From: Longimicrobiaceae bacterium | GTDB lineage: Bacteria; Gemmatimonadota; Gemmatimonadetes; Longimicrobiales; Longimicrobiaceae | NCBI GenBank assembly: GCA_030447645.1 | Contig: JAUJOM010000002.1 | Coordinates: 158,915-191,581 of the forward strand | Reading direction: 5' to 3' | Length of the DNA: 32,667 nucleotides | Shown here: positions 17,612 through 26,487 of the stretch, in pieces | Layout: the number at the start of each line of letters is the position of its first letter | How positions within the stretch are numbered: position 1 is the first letter of the stretch | Program-made: the position numbers and the translations under genes | Notes under the pieces: generated by a model | What the model was told of the DNA's origin: nothing | What the model saw: the letters and a program-made list of their open reading frames with translations, nothing else | The model's database searches: none

Positions 17612-17684
17612 GTCCTACGGGGCACGGTTTGTGAACACCCACGGCTGCTGACTGGCTAACCCGAACTTTCGCACACCCCTACGT

Positions 17685-18698
17685 ATGCCGACAACCGTTA
17701 CGCTCATCCCCGGCGACGGCATTGGCCCCGCGATCACCGAAGCAACTGTACGTGTGCTTGAGGCCACCGGTGCGGATCTGACCTGGGAGCGGCAGCAAGC
17801 CGGCGTCGTAGCGCTTGAAACTCTCAACTCGCCGCTCCCGCCGGAAACGCTGGACTCCATTCGCCGGCACCAGGTTGCACTCAAGGGGCCGCTCACCACC
17901 CCGGTAGGCGTGGGCTTTCGCTCCATCAACGTCGCACTGCGCAAGGAGTTCGACCTGTATGCCAACGTTCGCCCGGCGCGCACCATCGTCCGCGGCGGAC
18001 GCTATGAGGAGGTGGACATCGTCCTGATCCGCGAAAACACCGAGGGCCTTTACAGCGGTGTGGAGCATTATGTGGGGATTGGCAGCGACCCGCGCGCCGC
18101 TGCCGAGTCCGTCATGCTGGTTACCCGCTTCGGTGTGGAGCGCATCGTCCGCTACGCGTTCGAGTACGCGGTGAACAACGGACGTCGCAAAGTCACGCTG
18201 GCTCACAAAGCGAACATCCTCAAGTACACACAGGGGCTGTTCCTGGACGTCGGACGCGAGATCGCCGCGGAGTACGAGGGGCGGGTGCAGTTCGAGGATC
18301 GCATCATCGACGCCGCCGCCATGGGGCTCGTGCTCGACCCCACCCGATTCGACGTGATCGTCACTGAAAACATGTTCGGAGATATCTTGTCCGACCTGAT
18401 CGCTGGCCTGGTAGGGGGGCTGGGCCTGGCGCCCGGCAGCAACATCGGCAAGGATGTCGCCATCTTCGAGGCCGTCCACGGAAGCGCCCCGGACATCGCG
18501 GGCCGCGGGATCGCCAATCCGGCGGCGCTCATGCTGGCCGCAGTCATGATGCTCCAGCACATGGGAATGCATTCCGAAGCCGGGCGAATGGCGAGTGCCC
18601 TCCAGGCGACCATCCTGGAGCAAGACTCGCTGACGCCGGATATCGGCGGCTCCGGTACCACGGATTCCTTTGCGGACGCGGTGATCCGAAGGCTGTGA
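17685..18698 (+). CDS. isocitrate dehydrogenase, NAD-type (IDH/IPMDH superfamily)
   Basis: A beta-decarboxylating dehydrogenase of 337 residues, oxidising isocitrate to 2-oxoglutarate in the TCA cycle. The start IPGDGIGP, the substrate loop [16 protein letters not shown] (isocitrate-type serine rather than the isopropylmalate pattern), [18 protein letters not shown] and metal ligands around [11 protein letters not shown] are all present. In the cofactor region [16 protein letters not shown] carries the Asp-Ile pair characteristic of NAD rather than NADP enzymes. No Shine-Dalgarno is evident before the ATG. The next gene starts on the overlapping GTGA. Confidence 0.9.
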   Translation: MPTTVTLIPGDGIGPAITEATVRVLEATGADLTWERQQAGVVALETLNSPLPPETLDSIRRHQVALKGPLTTPVGVGFRSINVALRKEFDLYANVRPARTIVRGGRYEEVDIVLIRENTEGLYSGVEHYVGIGSDPRAAAESVMLVTRFGVERIVRYAFEYAVNNGRRKVTLAHKANILKYTQGLFLDVGREIAAEYEGRVQFEDRIIDAAAMGLVLDPTRFDVIVTENMFGDILSDLIAGLVGGLGLAPGSNIGKDVAIFEAVHGSAPDIAGRGIANPAALMLAAVMMLQHMGMHSEAGRMASALQATILEQDSLTPDIGGSGTTDSFADAVIRRL

Positions 18699-19009
18699 CG
18701 GCCACGCCGCGTGCCTGCAGCAACTGCGGGCGCCCGCTCGCCGGCGACGAGCACGGACCGAAACCGCTCTGCGCCGCATGCAAGCGCGCCATTGTGCGCC
18801 GGGCAACTCCCTGGGCCCACATCATCGGCGCCCTGATTGGCCTGGCGGCTGTGTTCGGGATCGCCACTATCTTCCCGCAGTACATTCGCTTCCTGGTCGG
18901 CTGGTTGACCATCGGTGGGCTGATTTATTACGTAACCTTCAAGGTGGTACGCCGCGCCGCATTCGAGGTGATCCGTGCCCGCGGCATTCCGGTGTTCCGT
19001 CGCTCCTGA
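18695..19009 (+). CDS. small zinc-ribbon membrane protein
   Basis: The GTG at 18695 overlaps the stop of the dehydrogenase. The N-terminus has two CxxC pairs (CSNCG near 9-13 and CAACK near 28-32), forming a likely zinc ribbon facing the cytoplasm. Two closely spaced hydrophobic segments follow (about 43-60 and 66-84) and a basic tail. Function is unknown; such proteins are often uncharacterised neighbours of metabolic genes. Confidence 0.75.
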   Translation: MTATPRACSNCGRPLAGDEHGPKPLCAACKRAIVRRATPWAHIIGALIGLAAVFGIATIFPQYIRFLVGWLTIGGLIYYVTFKVVRRAAFEVIRARGIPVFRRS

Positions 19010-19088
19010 CGCGCTTGCCGGGTTGCCTCGCGGCGCGGTAAGATGTCGCGCCACCTGGCACTGCATCATTCAACCAGCCAAAGATTAG

Positions 19089-20270
19089 ATGCCGAAATTT
19101 CGGGGCGTGGATTACTACGACGTCGATTCTCAGCTCACCGAAGACGAGCGCATGGTGCGCGATACGGTCCGCGACTGGGTGGACGACGCGCTGATGCCGG
19201 TGATTCAGGAGGCGTACATCAACCGCCGCTTCCCGCGTGAACTGATTCCCCAGATGGCCGAGCTGGGGGTGTACGGCGCAAACCTTCCAGAAGAGTACGG
19301 CTGTGCCGGCCTGAACAACGTCGCGTACGGGCTGATCATGCAGGAACTGGAGCGTGGTGACTCCGGCGTACGCTCCTTCGCGTCCGTGCAGGGTGCGCTC
19401 TGCATGTACCCGATCTATGCCTTCGGCTCAGAGGAGCAGAAGCAGGAGTACCTCCCGCGCATGGCGCAGGGCCAAGTCATCGGCTGCTTTGGCCTGACGG
19501 AGCCCGATTTCGGTTCCAACCCGGGCGGAATGATCACCCGCGCCGTCGAGGATGGCGACGGCTACGTGATCAACGGCGCCAAGATGTGGATCACCAACGG
19601 GTCTACCGCGCACATTGCCATTATCTGGGCCAAGACGGGGGAAAGCGACGAGCCGTCGTCGATCCGCGGCTTCATCGTTCCCACCGACACTCCCGGGTTC
19701 ACTGCCCGGGACCAGAAGGGCAAGCTGTCACTGCTCGCCTCGGATACATCGGAGTTGTCGCTGCAGGACGTTCGCGTTCCCGCGACCGCATTGCTTCCGG
19801 AGTCAGGTGGGCTGAAGAGCCCGCTGATGTGCCTTACGCAGGCGCGCTACGGCATCGCCTGGGGCGCGGTGGGTGCGGCGATGGCGTGCTACGACGAGGC
19901 ACTCAGCTACGCAAAGGAGCGCGAAGTGTTCGGCCGCCCTGTGGCTGCCACCCAGATCCAGCAGGTCCGGCTCGCGGAGATGCTGACGGAGATCACCAAG
20001 GCTCAGCTCCTCTGCCTCCAGCTCGGCCGGCTGAAGGACGAGGGACGCGCGCGTCCTCAGCAGGTTTCCCTGGCGAAGCGCAACAACGTGCACATGGCCG
20101 CGGAGATTGCCCGTGAAGCCCGGCGCATCCTCGGGGGGAACGGTATCCTGGTGGAGTACAGCGCCATGCGGCACATGGCGAACCTGGAATCTGTCTACAC
20201 CTACGAGGGCACGCACGACGTGCATGGTCTGATTTTGGGGCAGGATATCACCGGGTTTTCGGCGTATTGA
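19089..20270 (+). CDS. acyl-CoA dehydrogenase, glutaryl-CoA-dehydrogenase-like
   Basis: A 393-residue flavoprotein of the acyl-CoA dehydrogenase family. FAD-binding motifs GCFGLTEPDFGSNPGGM and KMWITNGSTAHIAIIWAK, the central beta domain, and the C-terminal RRILGGNGI with catalytic Glu373 in YEGTHDVH are intact. SVQGALCMYPIYAFGSEEQKQEYLP and the YEGTHDVHGLILGQDITG ending are most like glutaryl-CoA dehydrogenases, which convert glutaryl-CoA to crotonyl-CoA in lysine/tryptophan catabolism. The start at 19089 lacks a clear Shine-Dalgarno but fits the family length. The gene stands alone ahead of the tRNA promoter. Confidence 0.88.
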   Translation: MPKFRGVDYYDVDSQLTEDERMVRDTVRDWVDDALMPVIQEAYINRRFPRELIPQMAELGVYGANLPEEYGCAGLNNVAYGLIMQELERGDSGVRSFASVQGALCMYPIYAFGSEEQKQEYLPRMAQGQVIGCFGLTEPDFGSNPGGMITRAVEDGDGYVINGAKMWITNGSTAHIAIIWAKTGESDEPSSIRGFIVPTDTPGFTARDQKGKLSLLASDTSELSLQDVRVPATALLPESGGLKSPLMCLTQARYGIAWGAVGAAMACYDEALSYAKEREVFGRPVAATQIQQVRLAEMLTEITKAQLLCLQLGRLKDEGRARPQQVSLAKRNNVHMAAEIAREARRILGGNGILVEYSAMRHMANLESVYTYEGTHDVHGLILGQDITGFSAY

Positions 20271-20274
20271 CGGG

Positions 20275-20303
20275 TTGACAGGGTGGGGCTCCTTCGGTAA
20301 ATT
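20275..20303 (+). promoter_or_regulatory. sigma-70-type promoter for the stable-RNA cluster
   Basis: TTGACA at 20275-20280 and TAAATT at 20298-20303 are separated by 17 bases, near-ideal spacing, 17 bases upstream of the first tRNA. A strong promoter is expected for tRNA operons. Confidence 0.7.
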
Positions 20304-20319
20304 ATCCCTCCTGTCCGCC

Positions 20320-20392
<73 letters not shown>

Positions 20393-20412
20393 TTGGATCG
20401 GTCCGGGATTGT

Positions 20413-20486
<74 letters not shown>

Positions 20487-20505
20487 CCTGAAGTTGCGGT
20501 AAAAT

Positions 20506-20589
20506 GCTCCTGTGGCGGAACTGGTAGACGCGCAAGATTCAGGATCTTGTGGGGGCAACCCTGTGGAGGTTCGAGTCCTCTCGGGAGCA
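20506..20589 (+). tRNA. tRNA-Leu (CAG)
   Basis: An 84-base class II tRNA with acceptor GCTCCTG/CGGGAGC, a long variable arm and anticodon loop TTCAGGA (CAG), reading CTG, the dominant leucine codon in high-GC DNA. Confidence 0.93.
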
Positions 20590-20599
20590 TGTAGGAGCG

Positions 20600-20683
20600 G
20601 CCCAGGTGCTGAAACTGGTAGACAGGCCAGACTAAGGATCTGGTGCCTTAACCGGCGTGGAGGTTCGAGTCCTCTCCTGGGCA
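20600..20683 (+). tRNA. tRNA-Leu (AAG)
   Basis: An 84-base class II tRNA with acceptor GCCCAGG/CCTGGGC and a long variable arm. The anticodon stem CCAGA/TCTGG closes loop CTAAGGA, giving anticodon AAG. An unmodified or inosine A34 is unusual for a bacterial leucine tRNA, where GAG is expected. Confidence 0.9.
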
Positions 20684-20705
20684 TCGGAGGAAAGGTTTGA
20701 CAAGT

Positions 20706-21074
<369 letters not shown>

Positions 21075-21089
21075 CTCGTTTGGTACAGC

Positions 21090-21163
<74 letters not shown>

Positions 21164-21175
21164 CTGATGTAAACA

Positions 21176-21210
21176 GCGGGTACAGCGTAAGTTACGCTGT
21201 ACCCGCTTTT
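21176..21210 (+). terminator. rho-independent terminator after tRNA-Arg(CCG)
   Basis: A 31-base perfect palindrome (21176-21206) centred on a single base forms a stem of about 13 pairs with GCGGGTAC at its base. It is followed directly by TTTTGTTT. It ends the tRNA-rnpB transcript just before the integrase. Confidence 0.88.
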
Positions 21211-21288
21211 GTTTCCCGCCGGGCTGTTTTCCCCTTTGTGCCAGAATTTGTGCCACAGGCCCCCAAATTGCCGCCTTCGGGGGATCCC

Positions 21289-22510
21289 ATGGCCAAGAAA
21301 TCCAAGACTCGCATTTACACCCGCGCCGGCCGCTTTTGGGGCGACTTCCGCGACTTCGCCGACCAGGGCGGGGCACGCGAGCCGCTCAAGGCAGCGGGCG
21401 AAAGGCTGGCGACCACCGATTCGGACGTAGCGGCAGAGATCGCAGCGGACCGGGTGAAGGCGCTGGAGAAGATGCGCCGCAACAAAGCGCTCCTCAAGAT
21501 CGAGCGTCAAGTGGGGCTCGAGTACGCCGCGCACCACCTGGAAAAGGCCAGGGCGGGCAAGGTAACGGACGGCTGGTTGTCGCTGATGGAGGACCGGCTG
21601 CAGGCGGCGGTCGATCACTTCGGCGCCGGGCGGGAGCTGTCCAGCCTCTCAACCCGCGACGTGCAGGCGTGGATCCGGGAGCTGAAGAAGCGGCCCGGCC
21701 GTGGGGGTGGTACCTATCGCCAGGCACGGTGCGCCACTTTCTGAACGCGCTCTCCAATCTGTACCAGCGAGCACAGTCCGAAGGGTACGTTGTGCCCGGC
21801 TACAACCCGGTCGCAGCGATGGTGGACAAGCCCACGGCAGCGCGCAAGGAAGCCCGCTGGTTGGAGGTACACGACGCCGCGCTCTTCCTGGAGAGCGCAC
21901 GCACGTACAAGCCCAAGCGGGGCGACATCGCCTTACCGCACCTGCACGAGCTGGTCGCGACCTTTCTGCTCACCGGGGCCCGGGAGCTGGAAGTGTACGG
22001 CTTGGAGATGGAAGACGTGTCATTCGATCGGAAGACCGTCACGTTCCGCCCCAACCAGTGGCGGCGGCTCAAGACCTCCACCAGCCATACCGGGCCGTTC
22101 CTTTGTGGCCGCAGATGGAGGAAATCCTGCGGCCGTATGTGTTCGGCGGGAAGGCGCCGCCGCGGCGCTTGCTCTTCCCGGCTACCCGCGTGGGCAAGGA
22201 GCAGCCCATCACCGATCTACGCAAAGCCCTAGACCTCGTTGGCGAGCGGGTAGGGTGGAAGCCGGGCGAGATCCGGACCCGCATCTTTCGGCATACCTGC
22301 CGTGCGAGTCGCTTGCAAACTCTCCAGAACGGCGCACCGGTAAGCGAATTTCAGGTCGCGCGGGAAATGGGGCATGGCGGAACCGAGCTCGTTCGGCGCG
22401 TCTACGGCGCCAGGTACGACGACCCATCGGGCGCCCGTGGTGGAGTACCGGGTGGGCAGCACCGGCAGGTTTTAGGCGAGCGGCTGAAGGCGCTGCAGGT
22501 GCCCGGCTAG
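21289..22510 (+). pseudogene. tyrosine recombinase/integrase, frameshifted
   Basis: A phage-type integrase that would catalyse site-specific recombination at the adjacent tRNA. The N-terminal arm-binding region (AKKSKTRIYTRAGRFWGDF) and SAM-like core-binding domain run in one frame to a stop at 21744. The sequence continues in a second frame (GTVRHFLNALSNLYQRAQSEG ... TFLLTGARELEVYGLEMEDV, with the first catalytic Arg). It then enters a third frame from about 22090 (PQMEEILRPYVFGG ... IFRHTCRASRL ... VAREMGHG). Near the end another short frame change appears (APVVEYRVG). At least three indels are needed. The active-site box HTC-x-x-R and the late GH dipeptide are recognisable. As written the element could not excise by its own integrase. 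Confidence 0.85.
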
Positions 22511-22550
22511 TCTTTTTCCTTCGCATCAGGCCGCAGTCGACGCCGCGGCT

Positions 22551-23177
22551 TCATCGGTGAGGGCGTGACGGTCGGTGTTCGTCCAAAGTGCCACAAGTGC
22601 TTGGCACCCCGCCGTGATGTACTGGCCGAGCTGGATCGGGTCTGCGGCCCGATCCGAAAAAACCGGCAGTGGGAAGGCCCAAGAAGCGCGTCACGAGCTC
22701 GGCTGCGACAATTACGTACTCATCCGCCCGGCTCTCCTCTACCTCGGTTTCACCTTCCGCTTGATACATCAACTCGGTGCCGAGCACCGAGATTGTGTGC
22801 CACACGACGCCGTGGCTGTATCCTGGGGCACGCTCAAGCATCGGGAAGTGTTTGTCGATCACTGCATCGACCTTCGCCTCGAGGTCAAGGACTCGGGGGT
22901 CGGCGTCCGCATCTTCGCGGGCCTGACGGAGCCGCGCTATCTCTTCCATCTCAGTCGGGGCGCCTTCCTCAAAGGCAAGCCACACAGGGCGAACACCAAG
23001 AAGTTCGGCTGCCTCTTGAAGAAACTCAAGACTCGGCACCGACTTGCCCTTCAAGTAAGAGTGGATCGACGGGTAGGCACTCCCCTTCGCCTTCCGCGCA
23101 GCCATGTCTTTCTGAAATTGATGCGCGTTGTCGTACTTCCTGTCTACAGCAATCTGGAGTCGTTCGCCAAGCGTCAT
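22551..23177 (-). CDS. XRE/CI-like HTH repressor
   Basis: The only leftward gene of the element. The N-terminus (residues 1-70) is a helix-turn-helix of the phage-repressor type (LGERLQIAVDRKYDNAHQFQKDMA ... SYPSIHSYLKGKSVPSLEFLQEAAELLGV), followed by an acidic helical region; no LexA-type protease signature is seen. The ATG at 23177, with AGGAAA a few bases ahead, is preferred to the upstream start at 23219, which would overlap the promoter. After about residue 175 the sequence becomes arginine- and proline-rich, so the natural C-terminus may be shorter or in another frame. It probably controls the divergent early promoter. Confidence 0.7.
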   Translation of the reverse strand: MTLGERLQIAVDRKYDNAHQFQKDMAARKAKGSAYPSIHSYLKGKSVPSLEFLQEAAELLGVRPVWLAFEEGAPTEMEEIARLRQAREDADADPRVLDLEAKVDAVIDKHFPMLERAPGYSHGVVWHTISVLGTELMYQAEGETEVEESRADEYVIVAAELVTRFLGLPTAGFFGSGRRPDPARPVHHGGVPSTCGTLDEHRPSRPHR

Positions 23178-23217
23178 GATGGTTTTCCTAGAATGTGGCG
23201 GCAGTGTCACGCGCTGC

Positions 23218-23247
23218 ATTATAGAGATGTCGACAACACTAGCGCAA
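23218..23247 (-). promoter_or_regulatory. leftward promoter of the repressor gene
   Basis: On the minus strand, TTGCGC (23242-23247) and a consensus TATAAT (23218-23223) are 18 bases apart, about 40 bases before the repressor start. Confidence 0.55.
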
Positions 23248-23251
23248 CCCC

Positions 23252-23281
23252 TTGACGGCGGTAACCACCGGGTTCTATCTT
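23252..23281 (+). promoter_or_regulatory. rightward early promoter
   Basis: TTGACG (23252-23257) and TATCTT (23276-23281) with an 18-base spacer precede the small HTH/RHH-like gene. TAGAA-containing heptamers at 23188-23194, 23272-23278 (inverted) and 23307-23313 flank both promoters and may be repressor operators. Confidence 0.5.
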
Positions 23282-23302
23282 GAAACCTATAACGTTGGAG
23301 AC

Positions 23303-23524
23303 ATGTCTAGAACAGCGACGAGGCCTATGATCTATACGCGCGAGAAGAACCGAAGAAAGCCGGTGCTTACCGCCATGAGGCTGACCAAAGCCGAACGGGT
23401 GCTGGTGGATACCGCAGCCGAGCTGGACCGGGCAACCGTCAACGACCTCCTTCGGCGAATTGTTTTACCGGCGGTTTGCGAGCGCGTGACACGCTCGGCG
23501 ATGGAGCTTCAGGGGCAGGAATGA
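23303..23524 (+). CDS. small ribbon-helix-helix-like protein
   Basis: First rightward gene of the element, 73 codons from the ATG at 23303 with GGAG just ahead. The upstream in-frame TTG at 23252 is the promoter -35 element and is not used as a start. The sequence has a basic N-terminus (YTREKNRRKPVLTAMRL), where a short beta strand could form, then two helices (TKAERVLVDTAAELDRA and VNDLLRRIVLPAV), resembling RHH/Arc-type DNA-binding proteins. Its place opposite the repressor suggests a Cro-like or anti-repressor role. The fold is inferred from pattern only. Confidence 0.55.
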   Translation: MSRTATRPMIYTREKNRRKPVLTAMRLTKAERVLVDTAAELDRATVNDLLRRIVLPAVCERVTRSAMELQGQE

Positions 23525-23527
23525 AAA

Positions 23528-23551
23528 AGACCGCCGTGGGCGCGGCGGTCT
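23528..23551. terminator. 9-bp hairpin after the first early gene
   Basis: AGACCGCCG (23528-23536) and CGGCGGTCT (23543-23551) enclose a 6-base loop, four bases past a stop codon. A-rich DNA precedes it on the plus strand, so it would act as an intrinsic terminator mainly for leftward transcription and as an attenuator rightward. Confidence 0.5.
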
Positions 23552-23582
23552 AGTCATCCTCACACGACGAGGAACGGACAGA

Positions 23583-23783
23583 ATGGGCACAGCAAGTTTA
23601 GCGGCCAAGAGCCGCAGACGCAAGCGGGATCGCCGGTGCGCAGACCCCCAAGCGTACCTCGACCAAGTTATTGCCGAGTGGCCCGGCTTGGGCCGACCGC
23701 TGCTCCCCGAAACCGAATTGGCGATCCTCGCCGGGTTTCTGGAGCGGCGCACCGCAATCCGATTGCTTCCGGCTAAGCTATGA
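23583..23783 (+). CDS. small early phage protein, 66 aa
   Basis: Not recognised. The ATG at 23583 follows a GAGGAACG ribosome site. The N-terminus is very basic (KSRRRKRDRR), followed by a helical region (QAYLDQVIAEW ... LPETELAILAGFLERRTAIRLL). Its stop overlaps the ATG of the next gene (ATGA), supporting translation in an operon. A nucleic-acid-binding role would fit the charge but is speculative. Confidence 0.55.
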   Translation: MGTASLAAKSRRRKRDRRCADPQAYLDQVIAEWPGLGRPLLPETELAILAGFLERRTAIRLLPAKL

Positions 23784-23980
23784 TCCCCGGGACCTGTCAC
23801 CGCTGCGGCCGTCCGCTCGAGGGCGCCACGGTGCTGCAGCGGCGCTATCGCAAACTCCGCTCGGGGTCCGCGATCGGAGCCCGGGGTCAGTTGCTTCGGC
23901 TGCAATGCGAATGCGGCCACATCTGCACCAAGCAAGGCACGGTCGTATCCCTGCCCATGCACACGCGGGGCACTGCATGA
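23780..23980 (+). CDS. small zinc-finger-like protein, 66 aa
   Basis: Two cysteine pairs, CHRCG near residue 6 and CECGHIC near 43, suggest one zinc site. The protein is otherwise basic. Start and stop overlap its neighbours by four bases (ATGA at both ends), so translation is coupled from the upstream gene into the primase. Such small zinc proteins are common in front of primases in mobile elements. The function is unknown. Confidence 0.6.
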   Translation: MIPGTCHRCGRPLEGATVLQRRYRKLRSGSAIGARGQLLRLQCECGHICTKQGTVVSLPMHTRGTA

Positions 23981-25015
23981 GAACGGCCCCGGCTGCTGAT
24001 CCGGTTCAGGATTTCCGCGCGGCTATGGCTGCGGCAGGCGTCCAGACGCACGACCGGATCATTCCGGACGGACGGATGCACCGGGTGCATGTGGAAGGCG
24101 ACCGACGTAGGCAGCGCAACGGCTGGTACGTTCTGCATGGCGACGACCGGCCCGCCGGTGCGTTCGGATGTTGGAAGCGGGGCTTCTCGGCTACCTGGGC
24201 GGCAGAAAGCCCGGTGACGTTCACCGCTGCCGACCGGGCGGCGTGGGAGCGTACCCGTAAGGCGCGAGAGGCTGAGCAGCGAAAGATGCACGAACACGCG
24301 GCGAAGAAAGCGCCTCAGCTTTGGAGCCGCGCCACGGCCGCCGATCCCGAGCACCCCTACCTCCAACGGAAGCGCATTCGCCCCTATGGGCTTCGCCAGC
24401 TAGGCGACCGGCTCGTGGTGCCGGTCCGAGACGACCAGGGCGTGCTGCACGGGCTTTAGTTCATTTCTCGGGATGGATCAAAGCGCTATCTGACAGGCAC
24501 CGCAAAGGAGGGGCACTACCATTCCTTTGGACGTCCTGAAGGCACGCTCGTGGTTTGTGAGGGAATCGCCACGGCTGCAACCGTTCGGGAAGCTACCGGC
24601 TTCGCGGCTGTGGTTGCGTTCGATGCGGGGAACGTGCTTTCCGTCGCTGAAACGATCCGCGCAAAGTACCCGAGCGATCAAATCATTATCGCCGGTGACA
24701 ACGACGCCGGCACCATCTGCCCACGCCACAAGCAGGAAGGTGCACCGGCACCACTTGACCCGAGAGGAAAGCGGCCGGAGTGGTGCCGGTGCAATCCCGG
24801 CACCACGGCAGCCATGAAAGCCGCTGCGGCAATCGGCGGGCTGGCAGCTGTGCCGAAATTCGCACCCGGCACCGACGGCGAGGGCTTCACCGATTGGAAC
24901 GACTTCGGGTCGCTGTACGGGCTTGAAGCCGTAGCGAGCGAATCCGCGCCGCGAGCTTCGAGGGCCACGGCGGGACAGCCGCAGGGGCCGTATGGAAGCG
25001 AGCCTGTCGGACCTA
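23977..25015 (+). pseudogene. TOPRIM primase-like protein with an in-frame amber codon
   Basis: A plasmid/phage-type primase. The N-terminal part handles a DUF-like domain (GWYVLHGDDRPAGAFGCWKRG), then PEHPYLQRKRI and LVVPVRDDQGVLHGL. A TAG at 24457-24459 then interrupts, and the same frame continues at once with FISRDGSKRYLTGTAKEGHYH. The TOPRIM domain follows: VVCEGIATAATVREATG (catalytic Glu) and IIIAGDNDAGT (DxD). A CAG-to-TAG change would account for the interruption. The start is an ATGA overlap. The frame stays open to 25263, but recognisable primase ends near 24950; the C-terminal boundary with the RepA gene is uncertain. Confidence 0.78.
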
Positions 25016-25128
25016 GAAAACCCGTAGGTGGCTTGCAGGCTGGGGATACCAGCGGGCGGGCTGGTGGTAGTGTACGGCCCTCCAGGCGCGGGAAAATCGT
25101 TCTTTGTGCTTGCCTTGGTTCTTTCGGT
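24992..25128 (+). pseudogene. RepA/AAA_25 helicase, N-terminal fragment
   Basis: The frame from the ATG at 24992 reads ASLSDLENP and meets a TAG. In the next frame IPAGGLVVVYGPPGAGKSFF carries an unmistakable Walker A motif, and a stop follows at about 25126. This is the start of a RecA-fold, KaiC/RepA-like ATPase used by mobile elements for replication. At least one indel (probably at the GGGG near 25042-25045) separates the pieces. The rest of the gene resumes beyond the IS remnant. Confidence 0.7.
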
Positions 25129-25262
25129 AGCCTAGCAAAACCTACGCGAAGGATCCGGCGGGCTCGGGCTGGAAGACATCCAACGCAGTGTCCGGCGATG
25201 CTGGCTCTTCTACCCGGATACCAGCGGGCCGAACTTAAGAGCCTACCCGATCTCCCCTCCTA

Positions 25263-25822
25263 GAGCCTGTTATGAACTCGGGTTAATACGGCTTGCCATC
25301 CTTTGCCCGAAGATGAGCAAAATTGCACGCAAGTCGCCTCGAGTGATGTCAGCGATGAGGAATGGGCCCTTGTAGCTCCGTACCTGGCCCTTTGCTGCTC
25401 TGTCTTCAACTTGGTTCATGATGCCGAACGATCTGCCGTGGCCTACCAGCAGGCGCAGCGCTGGATCGGGGCCGGTGTCTTCGAAGAGATCGTCCATGAT
25501 CTTCGCAACGCCGTCAAGCGCGGTGCGTCCTCGATGGGCGGACGCTGCAATATGTCGCACGGTCACGAAGAAAGGCCAAGATCCACATGGCCGTGGACAC
25601 CCTGGGTCATCTGCTCGCGCTCCTGGTTACGCCGGCCAACGACAGGGCGTGCCCAACGCAGTGTCCGGCGGGCGAATCCGTGGCGCTCTTTGTGGATCAA
25701 GGCTACCCGGACGTGGTGAGTCCTGCTCGACGCCGGCTCAATCGGCACCCTGATTGCCGAACTACGAAGAGCCTATTGCATTTTCTGGCCTTCGTCTGCC
25801 TTCTGATCTCCGTGGCTGCCTC
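25263..25822 (+). mobile_element. decayed IS5-family insertion sequence
   Basis: The left end GAGCCTGTTATGAACTC is typical of an IS5-group terminal repeat and directly precedes transposase-like coding sequence. No matching right repeat is intact, although CTAACAG near 25823-25829 may be its remnant. CCTCCTA occurs at both boundaries (25256-25262 and 25819-25825), and the element separates the two halves of the RepA gene. Length (~560 bp) is well short of a complete element, so internal and right-end deletions are likely. Confidence 0.7.
25303..25755 (+). pseudogene. IS5-family transposase remnant
   Basis: Fragments in several frames match an IS5-type DDE transposase: the N-terminal SDVSDEEWALVAPYLAL, then YQQAQRWIGAGVFEEIVHDLR, then (other frame) KIHMAVDTLGHLLALLVTPANDRA and GESVALFVDQGYPDVV, which include two of the acidic active-site regions. 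The segments expected between them are shortened or missing, and the C-terminal glutamate region is absent. It is inactive. Confidence 0.78.
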
Positions 25823-26487
25823 CTAACAGTCGTCTTTGATACCTTCGCCCGCTCCATTCCCGGAGGCAACGAGAATGACGCTCAGGATGTAGGGCTTGCC
25901 ATTGCCCACGCCGACCGCATACGGAAGGAAACCGGCGCCGCCGTTCTCCTGGTGCACCACACCAGCAAGGCCGGCGAAGTGGAGCGGGGCAGTACAGCCC
26001 TCCGGGGCGCCGCGGACACGATGAGATTCAGGTAAAGGCAGACGACGGGCTCGTTACCGTCGTCTGCGATAAGCAGAAGGAAGCCGAGCCGTTCGCAAAG
26101 CTATCACTTCGGCTCCTTCCGGTGGTTGACTCCTGCGTACTGACAACTGACACCGGAGCGGGGCAGCAATCGCGGGCGACTGTCAGTAAAAACGAACGCG
26201 AGGCGCTGGAATCACTGACAAGCGTCTTTCTCGGTGAGGGGATCAGCACGAGCACCTGGCTCAAGGCAAGCGGGATGCAGGAACGCGCCTTTTACCGGGT
26301 GATTAAACCGCTGGTGGAGAAAGGTTTAGTTACTCAGCAGAAAGCCGGCCGCACAACGCTCAACACGCCGACGCTTCGCGGTCAGGCTGCGATTACTGAC
26401 AACTGCGGAATTACTGACAAACCACTGTCTGGCAGCAATGCGGGTGAAGTGGAGTACGACCGGGCCGCGGGCTTCGAGGAGTTCTGA
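25807..26487 (+). pseudogene. RepA/AAA_25 helicase, C-terminal fragment
   Basis: Beginning at TVVFDTFARSIPGGNENDAQD (Walker B) and continuing ADRIRKETGAAVLLVHHTSKAGEVERGSTALRGAAD, this is the second half of the RepA-type ATPase. After GAADTM the frame shifts by one base near 26030, and the protein continues in another frame (VKADDGLVTVVCDKQKEAEPF) into a C-terminal winged-helix-like region (KASGMQERAFYRVIKPLVEKGLVTQQ) ending at 26487. Roughly 60 residues between Walker A and Walker B are lost to the IS. The stop overlaps the next ATG (TGATG). Confidence 0.78.

Noticed and set aside
17679..18806. 375-codon minus-strand open frame opposite isocitrate dehydrogenase
   Set aside because: Shadow of a complete, highly conserved enzyme gene.
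21181..21206. Perfect palindrome considered as an integrase arm or att element
   Set aside because: Position directly after a tRNA and the following T run make it a transcription terminator.
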